Assembly (NCBI RefSeq): GCF_963678635.1
Contig: NC_087066.1
Span: 37,201,152 to 37,265,151, forward strand
Reading direction: 5' to 3'
Length of the DNA: 64,000 nucleotides
Source: Symsagittifera roscoffensis
Taxonomy: Eukaryota > Xenacoelomorpha > Acoela > Convolutidae
Each line of letters starts with the position of its first letter. The stretch's first letter is position 1. The notes under the pieces are model-generated. The model ran no database searches. It saw only the letters and a program-made list of their open reading frames with translations, and was not told where the DNA came from. This document shows positions 47,401-53,931 of the stretch, in pieces. Both the position numbers and the translations under genes were made by a program.

Positions 47401-50400
47401 CTATTTATTATAGTAGTAATTTAAACCATCAATATTCGAGACCAGTTGAGTGGCAATTGGAAGATTCAGGGCTCTGCCCTGATACACGAGCAGCCTTTTA
47501 TTGTCATTAAAATCAGTTATTTCCTGTAAGTTGTTTGTTCGGGAAATCGAAGAAAACAGCGGACTTATAATACGAACCCGCATTTAAGCAAAGTGAAAAC
47601 AAATCGATTATAATAGATTTTCGTGGTCTATAATGTTGTAAATATAATCGATTCCCATGTTACGTTCAGAGAACAAAGTTGGACTAAAAATGGATTTAAA
47701 TCCATTTTTTCTCGCCAAAACAAAATGCATTATAATTCACTTTGAATCCAATACAATGGAATTTGTAATAAGTAGGAAATCACATTAAAATGGATTTTTT
47801 TTCACTTTATTTTTGTTTCGTGCGTCGTGCAAAATTTTGCAAGAATATCAGCATTTATCAAGTGAGTGATGCGGAAACTTTGCAAAGCGAGTGTACGGCC
47901 TGGCCTAATCCATTTCAAAACCTAAACTCAAATTGCAGAAAGATTCCGTTGAGCTCCCCCCTCCCCCAACGTTTACCCCTTTGCTCCCCTTCACTCCCCC
48001 TAACGTTTGCCCCTTTGCTCGCCTCCCCCCACTGCCCCCCTCATCTGATTACCCCCTGAACAACCCCCCTGAAAAAAAATATCAGAGTTAGATAGAAAAA
48101 AATTCAATTGAACAAGTAACCAACGTAACCAACTTTAATTTAAAACGTAGAAAAGACTTTATGTGCGTTGAAATTCGCATCTCAGTAAAGTGGAAAAAAA
48201 TTGATTATAATTTAGTTTCATTGTCAGTGTCCACAAAAGTGAAAATAAATCGATTATAATGGATGAAAAAAGGATTTTGTTGCCTCGAAAAACAGTAATA
48301 TTATAATCCATTTTTAATTGATTATAATCGATTTGTTTTCACTTTTGTGAACACTGACAAGGAAACTCAATTATAATCGATTTTTATTCATGGAACTCCA
48401 ATGCGGGAAGTCGTTCAATAAATTTTAGTAAAACAGAAAAAACGCTGATACTGACAAAGTCTGGCAATTTTAAAACGTATATGTGTTTCTTCGAGAAACC
48501 GACAGATATACGCAGGTTAATTAGAAAAATCCGAAAGAATTATTTTAAAAAAGGTAGATCAAAAGCTGTTCTCAACCAACTTTGAAAGCTATGAAATATG
48601 TTAGCGAACCATAATTAATATCGCAGATCTTGAGCGGTCTAACTTTTTTCCAAAAAACTCAAATCGAAGTTAGGAACATATTGAAACAAATTAAATAAAT
48701 TAAATGTCAAAAGAGTTCGTCTTTTTGAACCCTTCGTACCTGAGCTGTCAAGAACCCAAAATTATCCTTTATAATTTGGCAGCATGGTTGCTTATTTTTG
48801 TTCCCAATTAATTAGTTTAGCGGTTCAGTTATTTTTTGACAGATATCAAAACGCTTTGAGCGTATCATTCGAAATTTTAGTCAAAAACATTTGAGTTTTT
48901 CCAATTATTACATCCCCCACTCAATACAAAACCAAAATATTGCAGTGATGAGAAAGAATGTATGTCTTTGTTAAAAACTTTGCAAGGGGGGTTGGAGGGT
49001 ATACTTGGAAAGAGTCAAACACTTTTTATGTTTTTTTATTCCAAAAAGGACGTTGTAATCTCCGCACGGCTAATTAATTTTTGAAGATGCATGTGTATTA
49101 TGCGTATACTACACATGCGTATTATGAGCATGTGTATCATGTACCTAGTCCAAACTGATAAAAGCGACCCATGGTTGAATAATAAGACGTCATTTCGGAG
49201 TATTCGAACAGTTCGGCATTAACAACTGCGAATAAAATTGTGAAACCAGAAAAGAATATTAATAATAATAATGTTTTGTGTTTGAAAATAACTGATAGTA
49301 CCAGTAAGAATGATGGGAAAATGAGATAGAACTGTTCTTCAATTGAAAGTGACCAGAAATGTACAACTGGAGATTGGTCAGATCCCTTGTCAAAGAAGTA
49401 ATTAGATTCTACTTTCATCTCGTGCCAGTTCTGGTAATAAAATGCGGATGCGATAAATGAAGACCTGAAACAGATTCAACAAGTTAGCGCTGTGCGTGTT
49501 TGGGTGGGGCGTGTGAATTCGAAGGTTCGTCAATTGTCTAGGAAATTCAAAGTCGCTGATCTAACAAAAAGTGCATCCTAATAAAAAGTGCATATATTCT
49601 TGCACCCAAAGCCTTGATTAAGCAATTCCAAATTGAATTGAGACACGGTAATTGATTTTAAAAGCTACGTATAAGAGCTATTTATAAGAGCTATGTCCAA
49701 TTCCTCAAAACTTTTGATTTGCAGAGTTGCACATTTTATAAAATATGTCAATGTTCCAAGTTATTTCTGTCATTTTTCAAACAGTTCCACGCTTCTTAAT
49801 GGGCCTTTAAACAGTTGCCGGTTTGGGTTCGTCATGGGATCGTATATTTGTAGGTTTAGAAGCGGACATGTGAACAAATTTGAACGAGATTTCTACCCTA
49901 AAAATGTCTTTAAAGCTGTTTTGAGACAGGGATTGAGTAAACTTAATTTCCTACTCCCCATTAGGAGGCTTCAATTTAATGAAAACCTTAATAACTAGCT
50001 AGCGAAGAAAGATCATGAAATTTAGAAACTCTCCCAAAAAGTTTTGAAACTGACCATATTTCACAAATTTATAAGGAAATATTTGGCTTGAAGTCCCGTC
50101 GGCTCGATGTCTGGCACCCTCAGCATTCATTTTTTTCTGCTGTTGAAGATAGGGACGGAATAGAATACTTTTATTCTAGTGACGGTTTTTATTTCTCCAA
50201 ACTATTTTCAAATTTTTCATCTGGCAATTTTTTTGGAAATTTTTAAACAGAAATCATGGATAATCATAACTGTTGATGGATAAATTATAATATTTTGATT
50301 TTAGGACTGCTTTTTGACGACTGTAATTCATATTGTTATAATTAATACGAAATATGTTTTGTCCTATTAAAGCGTGAGCGTTATATTAAATCAATCTGTT

Positions 50401-52102
50401 AAAATTGGAAGCTGCTAGCCGCTTCTTCTTATTATTAGGCTATCTCAAAATTTTTAGTAAGCGTGGGAGGGGAATATCAGAAAAAATGAAAAATTAATCA
50501 AAAATTTTGTCATAATTTTTTAGATAACTTTTCAAATGAATTACCAATTTAAAAGATTTTGATTGTGCTGAGAATTTATTTGGAAAACTCGGGACTCCAT
50601 TTTGATACGATCAGTCTTGTGATGATATCATAGAGTCTTTATCATGTGAAACTTTTCAAAAAATTCAGAAGGACTAAAACAAGCAGTTTGTGGTGGACAA
50701 TTTTGAAGGGCAGCTGGGAACTACATGAACAGAGTCACCTCTAAACGAACCAACTGAATTTATTTATCGGTAAAAGTGATAGTCAAACGTACGTTGTTAT
50801 TCACTAAATCTAAAATGGAATATACTTGGTTGAAAAACTGGTGTGTAGCTCAAATTCTTACCACGCCAAGATTGGCTTCATAACAGAGCACAAAATGTGT
50901 CCGTTGGCATCAGAGTTTGACAGACACATAGTTCCATACATTAATTATATTTAAAGGCCCATGTGAACAATGAACAACAATCACCCCCAGAATAGACCAA
51001 GTGAATAATCCCCCCCCTCTCTCTCTCTAAAAGTAAAAGACAAATTCAAGCAGTAAGGCCTGCATGTACTATGCTCAAATCTTATTGGCTGAAAAAATTA
51101 CTATAAACCAAGTTAACAAACCCTATGGCCTGCAGTTACTATGATTGGCTGCAAAATGTTATTTAGAACCAAGTGAACAGACTCCCTTCTAAATTGATTT
51201 AGGGGGGAGATTGCTCACTTGGTCCCACTTCGTTACATGTGAAAGATGATTGATATTTTAGTAGCCCCCTCTAAGGTACCTTGGAACGAATCCCGCCCCA
51301 TTTTGTAAAAGTGGGAAATAGTTAAAGAAGTTAAAGAGATCCAATAATTGTAAAAACTTATAGGTAAATCTTTGTTTTAAACTTCCACAGACAATGTGCT
51401 CAAAACTAGCATCGTAACTAGGTTCTTAAAATAAACTGCTACCAAGCGTATCGAACCTGTGTTTGCGGACGTAAAATGGTAATTCGTTGAAGCGATACAT
51501 CAAAGCAGTAACTTGAAGAACGCAGGCGGATGCAGGAAAGAGTCTTAAGAAACGCCGGTAGTAAAAGTTGAGGAAAATAGACGCAATTCCATCTGGAGTG
51601 AATTTGTGAAACTCTGGTCATCGCAATAAAGTACGATTACATGAGAGCTTCTTCAAAACCCAAAGCTGGGTAATTCAATTAAGTAGCGATTTTAAACTGG
51701 GGAATATATGATTTTTGCAAAAAAAAAACGAAAAATTTCATGTTGTTTTTCGATTTTTTCATCAAAACTTTAGCATGCTGCTTTAACAGACATGACATCA
51801 TGCCAAAAAAGTCGTGTTTAGAGATAAATTTCTGAAACATTTTGGGTCTAATTTTGTCGGATGGGGTTTCTCTGACCCGAGCTCTCCAAATTCACGCCAC
51901 TTTTGTTGCTTGCAGTTATTCGTGTGAGTAAGATAGAGCAAATCAGAAAACCAGACAAAACGAAGAAAACATCAACACCAATGTATCCATTGTTAAACAT
52001 TGGGAATTTGCAATGGAATAGAATTACTATAAGACATGCCAAACCCCTGATGGAGTCCAAATGCTTTCGATAGGCAAACTTATTGTTTTGCTGCTCTAAC
52101 AT
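20217..52102 (-). CDS. OAC-like O-acyltransferase (acyltransferase_3 plus SGNH domain), six exons
   Basis: Proposed exons on the minus strand are 52102-51901, 51613-51457, 49464-49145, 43112-42649, 34752-34306 and 20426-20217. The phases fit at each junction (1, 2, 1, 0, 0) and the sum is 1800 nt, giving 599 residues. The N-terminal two thirds is a multi-pass acyltransferase_3 domain: SIRGLACLIVILFH with the conserved Arg and His, GYIGVDVFFVLSGFLI, FYYRRFLRLFPA, HFWSLSIEEQFYLIFP and RISYGMYLWHLPL. The C-terminal third is SGNH-like, with GGDSF (nucleophile Ser402) and FDEQGLHLS near the end. Such proteins move acyl groups across or onto substrates at a membrane; the substrate here is unknown. 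Introns are 287, 1992, 6032, 7896 and 13879 bases, filled with transposons. The ends of exons 4 and 5 are tentative, and a small exon could be missed. Confidence 0.8.
20469..20828 (-). mobile_element. Helentron-like element copy H5 (3' end missing)
   Basis: Its 5' terminus is intact (minus strand: ttgttccgactttcgtaacg, from 20828 downwards). The internal core with ttaacgcgcgat and aacgcg repeats is present. It ends at tgtgggta near 20469, about 148 bases short of a full copy, so the 3' stem-loop is missing. The broken end lies about 40 bases upstream of the acceptor of acyltransferase exon 6. Confidence 0.7.
20891..21187 (+). mobile_element. Helentron-like element copy H6 (3' half missing)
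   Basis: It starts ttgttccgactttcggtacg and runs to ggagatttaatccgtc, then similarity ends. It lies head-to-head with H5, 62 bases away, so the pair forms an imperfect palindrome with arms of about 300 bases. Confidence 0.7.
21684..21719. repeat. 36-bp perfect palindrome without spacer
   Basis: The arm is gactttgtctgagacctg followed directly by its reverse complement, centred on CTGCAG. Neither flank extends the symmetry. Confidence 0.95.
21770..21845. repeat. Short direct repeat
   Basis: aaggaagcaccaaaatccag.gtgagcc is followed by a near copy, aaggaaacaccaacatctag.gtgagcc. No function is inferred. Confidence 0.5.
22090..22760. repeat. GCGAC-rich degenerate tandem repeat
   Basis: Words of the form gcgactttgcgcgac and gcgacccaagaaaggtat recur about every 50-70 bases, grading into tcgaccgag-type words from 22500. 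It is related in style to 9600-10560. Open frames on the minus strand here are repeat-derived. Confidence 0.5.
22858..23060. repeat. Dispersed repeat, copy 1 (CAGGGGTGGATTTAGG end)
   Basis: caggggtggatttagg, ctcagggattt, tgacggacccta and ggcgcttacagcgcca match copy 2 at 33653-33850 in the same order. The terminal caggggyggatttag resembles ends reported for hAT-type elements, but I find no matching inverted end here, so the class is not settled. Confidence 0.5.
23061..23578. other. AT-rich stretch before the Pao gag
   Basis: I see no gene. The 5' LTR of the BEL/Pao copy should lie here, but I find no match to the LTR-like sequence at 25557-25960. Confidence 0.3.
23579..24555 (+). pseudogene. 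BEL/Pao gag remnant
   Basis: The first open stretch (23579-23845) lacks an ATG and is rich in Leu, Glu and Thr (PTLEQLLNQWSRRCSTFEEL). It has the helical look of the N-terminal part of Pao gag, with a D.LP..L..H pattern near its end. Downstream frames, broken by stops near 23843, 24020, 24308 and 24555, are rich in Gln, Ser, Thr, Asn and Pro, like the middle of such gags. The assignment leans on the Pao integrase end that follows; on sequence alone it is modest. Confidence 0.45.
24822..25021. other. Assembly gap (200 N)
   Basis: Exactly 200 unknown bases, so probably a placeholder of arbitrary length rather than a measured distance. Confidence 0.99.
25200..25578 (+). pseudogene. BEL/Pao integrase C-terminal domain (DUF5641-like), copy A
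   Basis: The frame from 25327 reads LKTGDLVWVIEPNSPHEYYP, then ARIIKLNYGQDGYARSS and ATRELTRPTAHLAPI. This is the small barrel-like domain that ends Pao integrases (VxxRxxxPRxxWPLGRI-type block, then TxxGxxRP). The matching end of copy B is at 32060-32250. A purine-rich stretch (gggcggaggagg, about 25546-25557) directly follows and is a likely polypurine tract. Confidence 0.75.
25557..25960 (+). repeat. BEL/Pao LTR-like segment, copy A
   Basis: Starting after the purine tract, this segment matches the one after copy B (32259-32610), including catcccatttgacca, ggttcaac.ttgattaaggc and gcgccaatttgtaccg. It ends near gcgaacata; tggcgacca (25964-25972), a typical start of a BEL/Pao primer-binding site, comes next. 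No second LTR is found for this copy. Confidence 0.55.
25609..25691 (+). other. tRNA-like block inside the Pao LTR (copy A)
   Basis: ggccagttggccgagcggtc looks like the 5' end and A box of a type-II (Leu/Ser) tRNA, and ggtttgagtccc about 45 bases on looks like a B box; gg.cc pairing at the ends is imperfect. The acceptor stem has mismatches and no convincing anticodon arm is seen, so this is not called a tRNA gene. Confidence 0.45.
26611..26942. mobile_element. Short element related to the 717-bp foldback, copy 1
   Basis: From gattatccggacaaattgag to aatcagcactg followed by ta, it matches the left arm of the foldback at 45718-46434 and then jumps to that element's right terminus. The extreme left end (cagtgctgatttaa) is missing. 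Confidence 0.7.
27951..28281. mobile_element. Short element related to the 717-bp foldback, copy 2
   Basis: This is the same sequence and same breakpoints as 26611-26942, so it was copied along with the 1.34-kb tandem unit, not inserted independently. Confidence 0.7.
29194..30159 (+). other. Spacer leading into Pao copy B
   Basis: No gene is recognised. The later part (from about 29540) may contain badly decayed Pao RT, for instance NNRFLPHVFLEFN on the plus strand, but I cannot align it to RT with confidence. Confidence 0.3.
31480..31818 (+). pseudogene. BEL/Pao integrase core, copy B
   Basis: This is the longest open part of the Pao copy. GLDYFGPLYV carries the first catalytic Asp; GLTTRAVHFEIAPFLDS and RFIMRRGTPSTIWSGYGTIF match the family, except that the usual SDNGTNF box reads SGYGTIF, removing the second catalytic Asp. 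The frame stops at 31818 and resumes at 31842. Confidence 0.85.
31842..32250 (+). pseudogene. BEL/Pao integrase C-terminus, copy B
   Basis: The peptides VEQALNSWPITPVSTDSRKL and EALTPNQFLLG match the region after the catalytic Glu in Pao integrases. The DUF5641-like end (DFTLKTVDL, then ARIIVLNYGQDGY, ATRELTRPTAKLAPVLPS) follows in shifted frames up to about 32250. The purine tract ggggcggaggatg comes directly after. Confidence 0.75.
32259..32610 (+). repeat. BEL/Pao LTR-like segment, copy B
   Basis: It begins tgatccaacgca directly after the purine tract and matches 25557-25950 through gcgattgggcgcaca. A matching 5' LTR is not visible upstream. Confidence 0.55.
32313..32394 (+). other. tRNA-like block inside the Pao LTR (copy B)
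   Basis: ggccagttgaccgagcgatc (A-box-like) and ggttcgcgtccc (B-box-like) keep the same spacing as in copy A, and differ from it at about a dozen sites. Confidence 0.45.
32611..33652. other. Intronic AT-rich stretch
   Basis: I see no gene or named repeat here; it lies in intron 5 of the acyltransferase gene. Confidence 0.35.
33653..33850. repeat. Dispersed repeat, copy 2 (CAGGGGCGGATTTAGG end)
   Basis: caggggcggatttaggg, cctcagggattcg, gctgacggacccc and ggcacctttggcacca match copy 1 at 22858-23060. Its right boundary is not clear; a minus-strand open frame across it is taken as repeat-derived. Confidence 0.5.
34306..34752 (-). CDS. Acyltransferase gene, exon 5 (start of the SGNH domain)
   Basis: It encodes residues 382-530. 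The acceptor CATATAG|ATC is weak but is forced by an in-frame TAG directly upstream. NVSIFVGGDSFAKEW carries block I (GDS with the nucleophile Ser402). SGGAVCLSADNF resembles the Gly-containing block II. KPDVFIFFSRTIHNY and LAIIIPRFLDEI fit the following strand and helix. The chosen donor CCCAGA|GTGAAC ends the exon in phase 0; CTCCA|GTTATG is an alternative, also in phase 0. A full-length gypsy element lies just upstream, in the intron. Confidence 0.75.
34908..35146 (-). repeat. Gypsy 3' LTR
   Basis: 239 bases, the partner of 41410-41653. Its outer end reads TTTCAT where the other LTR has TGTCAT, and it lacks a short ttggc-containing segment present in the 5' LTR. Confidence 0.93.
35147..35157 (-). 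promoter_or_regulatory. Gypsy polypurine tract
   Basis: The minus strand reads GAGAGGGGGAA directly before the TGTCAT start of the 3' LTR. Confidence 0.85.
35193..36040 (-). pseudogene. Open frame after integrase, unknown product
   Basis: Between integrase and the PPT are two open stretches: 35725-35949 and 35193-35633 (about 146 codons, starting MGDPITINPVEDTLQSPSKK). The latter has a Ser/Thr/Lys/Pro-rich first half, a hydrophobic patch (ACLLFLLTSTTQIVDL) and a strongly Glu-rich second half. No signal peptide or envelope motif is visible. It may be the polar tail of Pol or a small extra ORF. Confidence 0.4.
36188..37263 (-). pseudogene. gypsy integrase (HHCC and DD35E core)
   Basis: The N-terminal HHCC domain reads LHLTHPGSAAMLDLCQNIWF with CRECTQQGKN. 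The core has QLDFAEPLPGELNRDAYIL with the first Asp, CDQAQTF (second Asp, about 36830) and GVVERLIQTLKRQLG with the Glu. Counting gives 35 residues between the second Asp and the Glu, as in DD35E integrases. The C-terminal tail is long (to 36188), polar and charged. A frameshift near 36850 separates the first Asp from the rest. D, D and E residues are all present. Confidence 0.88.
37264..37960 (-). pseudogene. gypsy spacer between RNase H and integrase
   Basis: Two overlapping stretches are rich in Thr, Lys, Arg, Asn and Pro, with a VDPN motif and an NNEPPTM motif that recur in the left-edge copy. No domain is recognised. It may be a long, low-complexity linker ahead of the zinc-binding domain of integrase. 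Confidence 0.5.
37963..38990 (-). pseudogene. gypsy RT connection and RNase H
   Basis: The connection region (about 38990-38770) is frame-broken. RNase H begins with CDASTSGLG-like sequence near 38700, then ERSVNELELLGVVWAIEHFK, YKIITDHQALISALN and SQSRVTRWIDQLILF, ending KMGLFDYMSRNP. Two of the acidic catalytic positions are visible (ELELL, TDHQ). The frame continues into the spacer ahead of integrase and stops at 37963. Confidence 0.82.
39035..39880 (-). pseudogene. gypsy reverse transcriptase
   Basis: The protease-RT linker (39683-39877) and the RT proper (39035-39676) are separated by a short frame break near 39680. RT motifs in order are PIQQKGRRIPIHLQERV, IIKLEKFSDKQFISPIV, TLFSSFDLRYVFSQIPLD (first catalytic Asp), FSFIGGNATGTYQF, GFYGLTDMPTDFQKAID and YTYIDDILIITKGS (catalytic YIDD). 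The catalytic residues are intact. The frame stops at about 39035, before the connection domain. Confidence 0.88.
39870..40110 (-). pseudogene. gypsy aspartic protease
   Basis: LAIADSGSPMSFL (about 40080-40040) carries the retropepsin D-S-G active site. After a frameshift, GGWTIQSAPFIVV and NILDRNLLPNIGIKL supply the flap-to-C-terminal region with the usual I-L-x-R/D-x-L-L box. The protease runs into RT. This domain is missing from the copy at 1-3060. Confidence 0.75.
40380..41395 (-). pseudogene. gypsy gag (matrix-like, capsid, RG-rich linker, decayed zinc knuckles)
   Basis: An N-terminal frame (about 41350-40960) leads, through a frameshift near 40930, into a retrotransposon-gag capsid block: RKQRKIETLEQFHADLIELA, then NEWVRDMFTAHMNNAKIAEE and PQEAYEYAIRREKGIEHS. 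A further frameshift gives the Arg/Gly-rich linker (RGRGGSSQSFQNNNRGRYS). The zinc knuckles are damaged: the first Cys of the first knuckle is Val, its last Cys codon is a stop, and the second knuckle loses its His/Cys after AKR. The sister copy at the left edge keeps both knuckles. Confidence 0.8.
41390..41409 (-). promoter_or_regulatory. Gypsy primer-binding site
   Basis: Directly inside the 5' LTR the minus strand reads TGGGGCAGCAAGCAGGATCA. The leading TGG complements a tRNA CCA end. Which tRNA primes cannot be told by eye. Confidence 0.6.
41410..41653 (-). repeat. Gypsy 5' LTR
   Basis: 244 bases; on the plus strand it runs from TGTCATACCCGATGG to GGCCGGATGACA. It shares atgcgtgatgttaaatactg and aatccggccggatgaca with the partner LTR. 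A tatata-rich stretch (about 41622-41634) may be the promoter TATA region. Confidence 0.93.
41654..42648. other. Intron 4 sequence between exon 4 and the gypsy element
   Basis: No gene is seen. Short open frames on the plus strand near 42350 have no recognisable features. Confidence 0.35.
42649..43112 (-). CDS. Acyltransferase gene, exon 4
   Basis: It encodes residues 228-381. The acceptor is TTTATCAG|GT and completes the Gly codon begun in exon 3. It supplies the last membrane helices of the acyltransferase domain, including LLRFLGRISYGMYLWHLPLA, the C-terminal signature (G-x-ISY-x-x-YLWH). A cytosolic basic loop and a final hydrophobic segment (FIILTSCQFLTLSSVLD) follow. The 3' end is tentative: CTGAT|GTCAGC at 42649 keeps phase 0 with exon 5, while TGC|GTATGA at 42668 is a stronger donor but out of phase with the only acceptor I see. 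Confidence 0.8.
43113..44707. other. Intron 3, right part
   Basis: I see no gene. A short repeated phrase (gaacagaagtggccaccgaacagaa) occurs near 44100-44125. Confidence 0.35.
44708..45687. mobile_element. MITE-like element, 980 bp, with ATAATCGATTATAAT arms and a G-rich core
   Basis: The ends TCCCGGACTGGAGTTTTATGG and (reverse complement of the right end) TCCCGCATTGGAGTTTCATGG match at 18 of 21 positions. Subterminal arms contain repeated ataatcgattataat words. The core (45065-45420) is low-complexity: C-rich first, then G-rich with gtgtgtgtgtggggg. No target duplication can be fixed. A related right end occurs at 48387-48408. Confidence 0.55.
45718..46434. mobile_element. 717-bp foldback element with Tc1-like ends
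   Basis: The element runs CAGTGCTGATTTAAATTATC to its reverse complement and is flanked on both sides by TA, the target duplication of Tc1/mariner elements. The two arms (about 45718-46005 and 46140-46434) are near-perfect inverted copies, leaving a loop of about 130 bases. No transposase is encoded. It lies in intron 3. Confidence 0.88.
46675..47213 (-). mobile_element. Helentron-like element copy H1
   Basis: A full copy of about 539 bases. The minus-strand 5' end is ttgttccgactttcgatatg; the 3' end has the inverted copy of gttccgact (degenerate here), the stem-loop region and the common end cttgtt. It lies in intron 3. Confidence 0.75.
47460..47500 (+). mobile_element. Solo 3' end of a Helentron-like element
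   Basis: cagggctctgccctgatacacgagcag repeats the stem-loop and terminal sequence of the family, without the body. A weaker trace (cttgtatcagggcaaag) lies at 57235. Confidence 0.4.
47590..48408. repeat. ATCGATTATAAT-type foldback cluster with C-rich block
   Basis: Inverted arms at about 48199-48272 and 48303-48383 share gtcagtgt.cacaaaagtgaaaa and ataatcgatt words. The right end (aactccaatgcggga, to 48408) matches the end of the 44708-45687 element. Another pair of tataatcgatt words lies at 47603 and 47640. 47945-48065 is a C-rich low-complexity block. The left end of this copy is not found. Confidence 0.5.
48409..49144. other. Intron 3, left part
   Basis: I see no gene or repeat family here. 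Confidence 0.35.
49145..49464 (-). CDS. Acyltransferase gene, exon 3
   Basis: It encodes residues 120-227. The acceptor is CTGTTTCAG|G and the donor GGACTAG|GTACAT. ASAFYYQNWHEMKVESNYF leads into VVHFWSLSIEEQFYLIFPSF, the most diagnostic motif of the family (H-x-WSL-x-x-E-x-Q-x-Y). Two further hydrophobic helices follow, and the exon closes with GRFYQFGLG, which usually opens the next membrane segment. Confidence 0.9.
49465..51456. other. Intron 2
   Basis: No gene is seen. The only structure noted is the inverted repeat at 50995-51224. Confidence 0.4.
50995..51224. repeat. MITE-like inverted repeat in intron 2
   Basis: gaccaagtgaataatccccc at the left is the inverted counterpart of ggggggagattgctcacttg...gtc at the right (51202-51224). 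Between them is an imperfect tandem pair of about 65 bases (ggcctgca.gtactatg, attggctg, accaagt.aaca). Confidence 0.5.
51457..51613 (-). CDS. Acyltransferase gene, exon 2
   Basis: It encodes residues 68-120. The acceptor is GATGACCAG|AG and the donor CACAG|GTTCGA. The peptide includes FLNFYYRRFLRLFPASAC; the Phe-Tyr-x-Arg-Arg block followed by a hydrophobic helix is the standard third signature of acyltransferase_3 proteins. The frame with this peptide differs from the longest open frame here. The donor was chosen because it is the only strong AG|GT that keeps phase with exon 3. Confidence 0.85.
51901..52102 (-). CDS. Acyltransferase gene, exon 1
   Basis: It encodes residues 1-67. The ATG at 52102 is preceded in frame by a stop (gaa taa, about 30 bases upstream), which supports this start. 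Residues 15-31 (LDSIRGLACLIVILFHC) form the first membrane segment with the family's conserved Arg and His. GYIGVDVFFVLSGFLICSIL (39-58) is the second signature. The donor is ACAAAA|GTGGCG, leaving one base of a Lys codon. Confidence 0.88.
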
Positions 52103-52745
52103 GATGCTTTTAAATCGGTTATGTGTTTTTTATTCAGTTTCGTCTTGAAAATAGTGCTAGTAAAACAGTGAGATTTACCATTGTGTAATTGCATTTAATA
52201 CACAAGCGAACCGATAAACATGTGAACTGAGACTGTTCGCAAATTAAAGCATTTGATACATTCAACTACCAGAATTCAAGCCTGTTATACTTGTATTTAT
52301 GACCAAGTCTTTTTGGCTCTTCGTTTCAGTACAGTTAGAGTTCTTAAAACAACTCTTGGTTGATAATTGACGAACCCAGCAAAAGATATGAGCATACGAA
52401 AACTGCAGAGAAGCGGTGAAAGTAGCCTTCAGATTTCAATTGAAAAGTTTGGTTACCCTTGTAATGCTTAGTTAAAATCTAACATGCTGGAAAATGTGCA
52501 TGTTAGAATTCAGGAAATCATTTTTGATATGACATGAAAGTGACTCATTTTGAGCTTAAATTATTGAGAAAAAATTATCAGACGATTTTTCTTGGTTATT
52601 ATAGAGAGTTGTTTTGAAATATAATTTTGGAGTCAAAATCAGCATTGAAGAGTCTTTAAAAGTACACATAGTTCAATTGATCACAAAAATGCATAGAACT
52701 TTTTTGAGCCAGAGTGCTAGCTTGAGGGCAAAGTCAAAAGTCTTT
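52103..52745. promoter_or_regulatory. Upstream region of the acyltransferase gene
   Basis: The promoter and 5' UTR should lie here, but I see no distinct element. It ends at a Helentron-like copy. Confidence 0.3.
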
Positions 52746-53279
52746 TTGTTCCGACTTTTGATACGAAAGTGACGGAATATTTGTGCTCGGGTGGGTTTTT
52801 TTTTCTTCAGACAAATTTCGACTTTTTAACTAGCCATTTTTGACGGAATTTTTTTTATATCATTCGAAAGGTATCGTTGTCCTGGGCTCAAATGTGAAAA
52901 GATATTTCACCTGTGATCATTTTTGTAAAGTTATGGGGGTTTAAAGATTGGCATTTTGGCCAATTTGGGACAATTAACGCGCGATATATTTCGCGCTATT
53001 GACGCGTGAGCGGAGAGTTAATCCGTCTTAAAATCGTTCCAAATTGGTTGAAAGAAGTTTATTTGCCATAATTGATTTGTTACAAAGAGCAAAATTTATC
53101 CTTTTATATTTTGTATGGCGTGTGGGGTGATGATTTTAATAAAAAATTTCAAATTTTAGAAAAAAAATTTTCATTTTATTTTTTCTTACATTTAATTTTC
53201 TAAGGATATTACTGCTCCATAAAACCTTAAAATGGAGTCGGAACATTCAGGGCTTCGCCCTGATACGAGTAGTCTTGTT
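52746..53279 (+). mobile_element. Helentron-like element copy H2
   Basis: The reference copy on the plus strand. The 5' end ttgttccgact has gttccgact at 52748-52756. The 3' inverted copy agtcggaac is at 53236-53244, the stem-loop cagggcttcgccctg at 53248-53262, and the end agtcttgtt at 53279. Internal palindromic words include acgcgcgat and tcgcgct. No protein is encoded. Confidence 0.8.
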
Positions 53280-53931
53280 ATTTTTGTTTTAAATCAAAAT
53301 CAAAATTTATTAGATTGAAGATGCGCACATGTAATAGGTTTGCCTGAGGTATGCTAAAAAATAGGTTTGCCTCAGGTCAATCTGGAACAACTTTTGAGCC
53401 GGATGATAATTGATCAAAAATTGCTGGTTGAAAAACCACACCGGAGCATAACTCAGTTCTTCAGTAAATACGAAAGTAGTGTACGAATTGATGAACCAAA
53501 AAATTTATCTATTATATATAAAGTTTTGATTTTGGGAAAGACAGATTTGCTCAGAATTTTTTAAAAATAGTTATTGGCATTACTTTATGTAGATTAAAAA
53601 TCAAATTCAAAGATTTCAATGTTGCACTTTGTTGGAAAGCGTTTTAGCTACTTATTTGTAGACACGATTTACATCAAAAAATATTTCCATTCAGCTAAAG
53701 GAGTAAAAATGTCGTTTGATTGAATCCAGAGACATCAAGCTTGATATTTAGCCAAAACTTCTCCTATTTTCTAAAAATTCAACTGGCAATTTTCTCTTAG
53801 TTGATTTTTTCTTAACAACAAAAACTTTCGAAAAATTTATGTCGCGAACAAAAATTGATGATATTGTTCAAGTTATCAGTATGGTCTCAAAATTAGAAAA
53901 AACGAGCAAAGATGTTGGATTAAGCAGACCA
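53280..53931. other. Intergenic stretch
   Basis: I see no gene; a 65-codon plus-strand frame at 53367 has no recognisable features. Confidence 0.35.
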
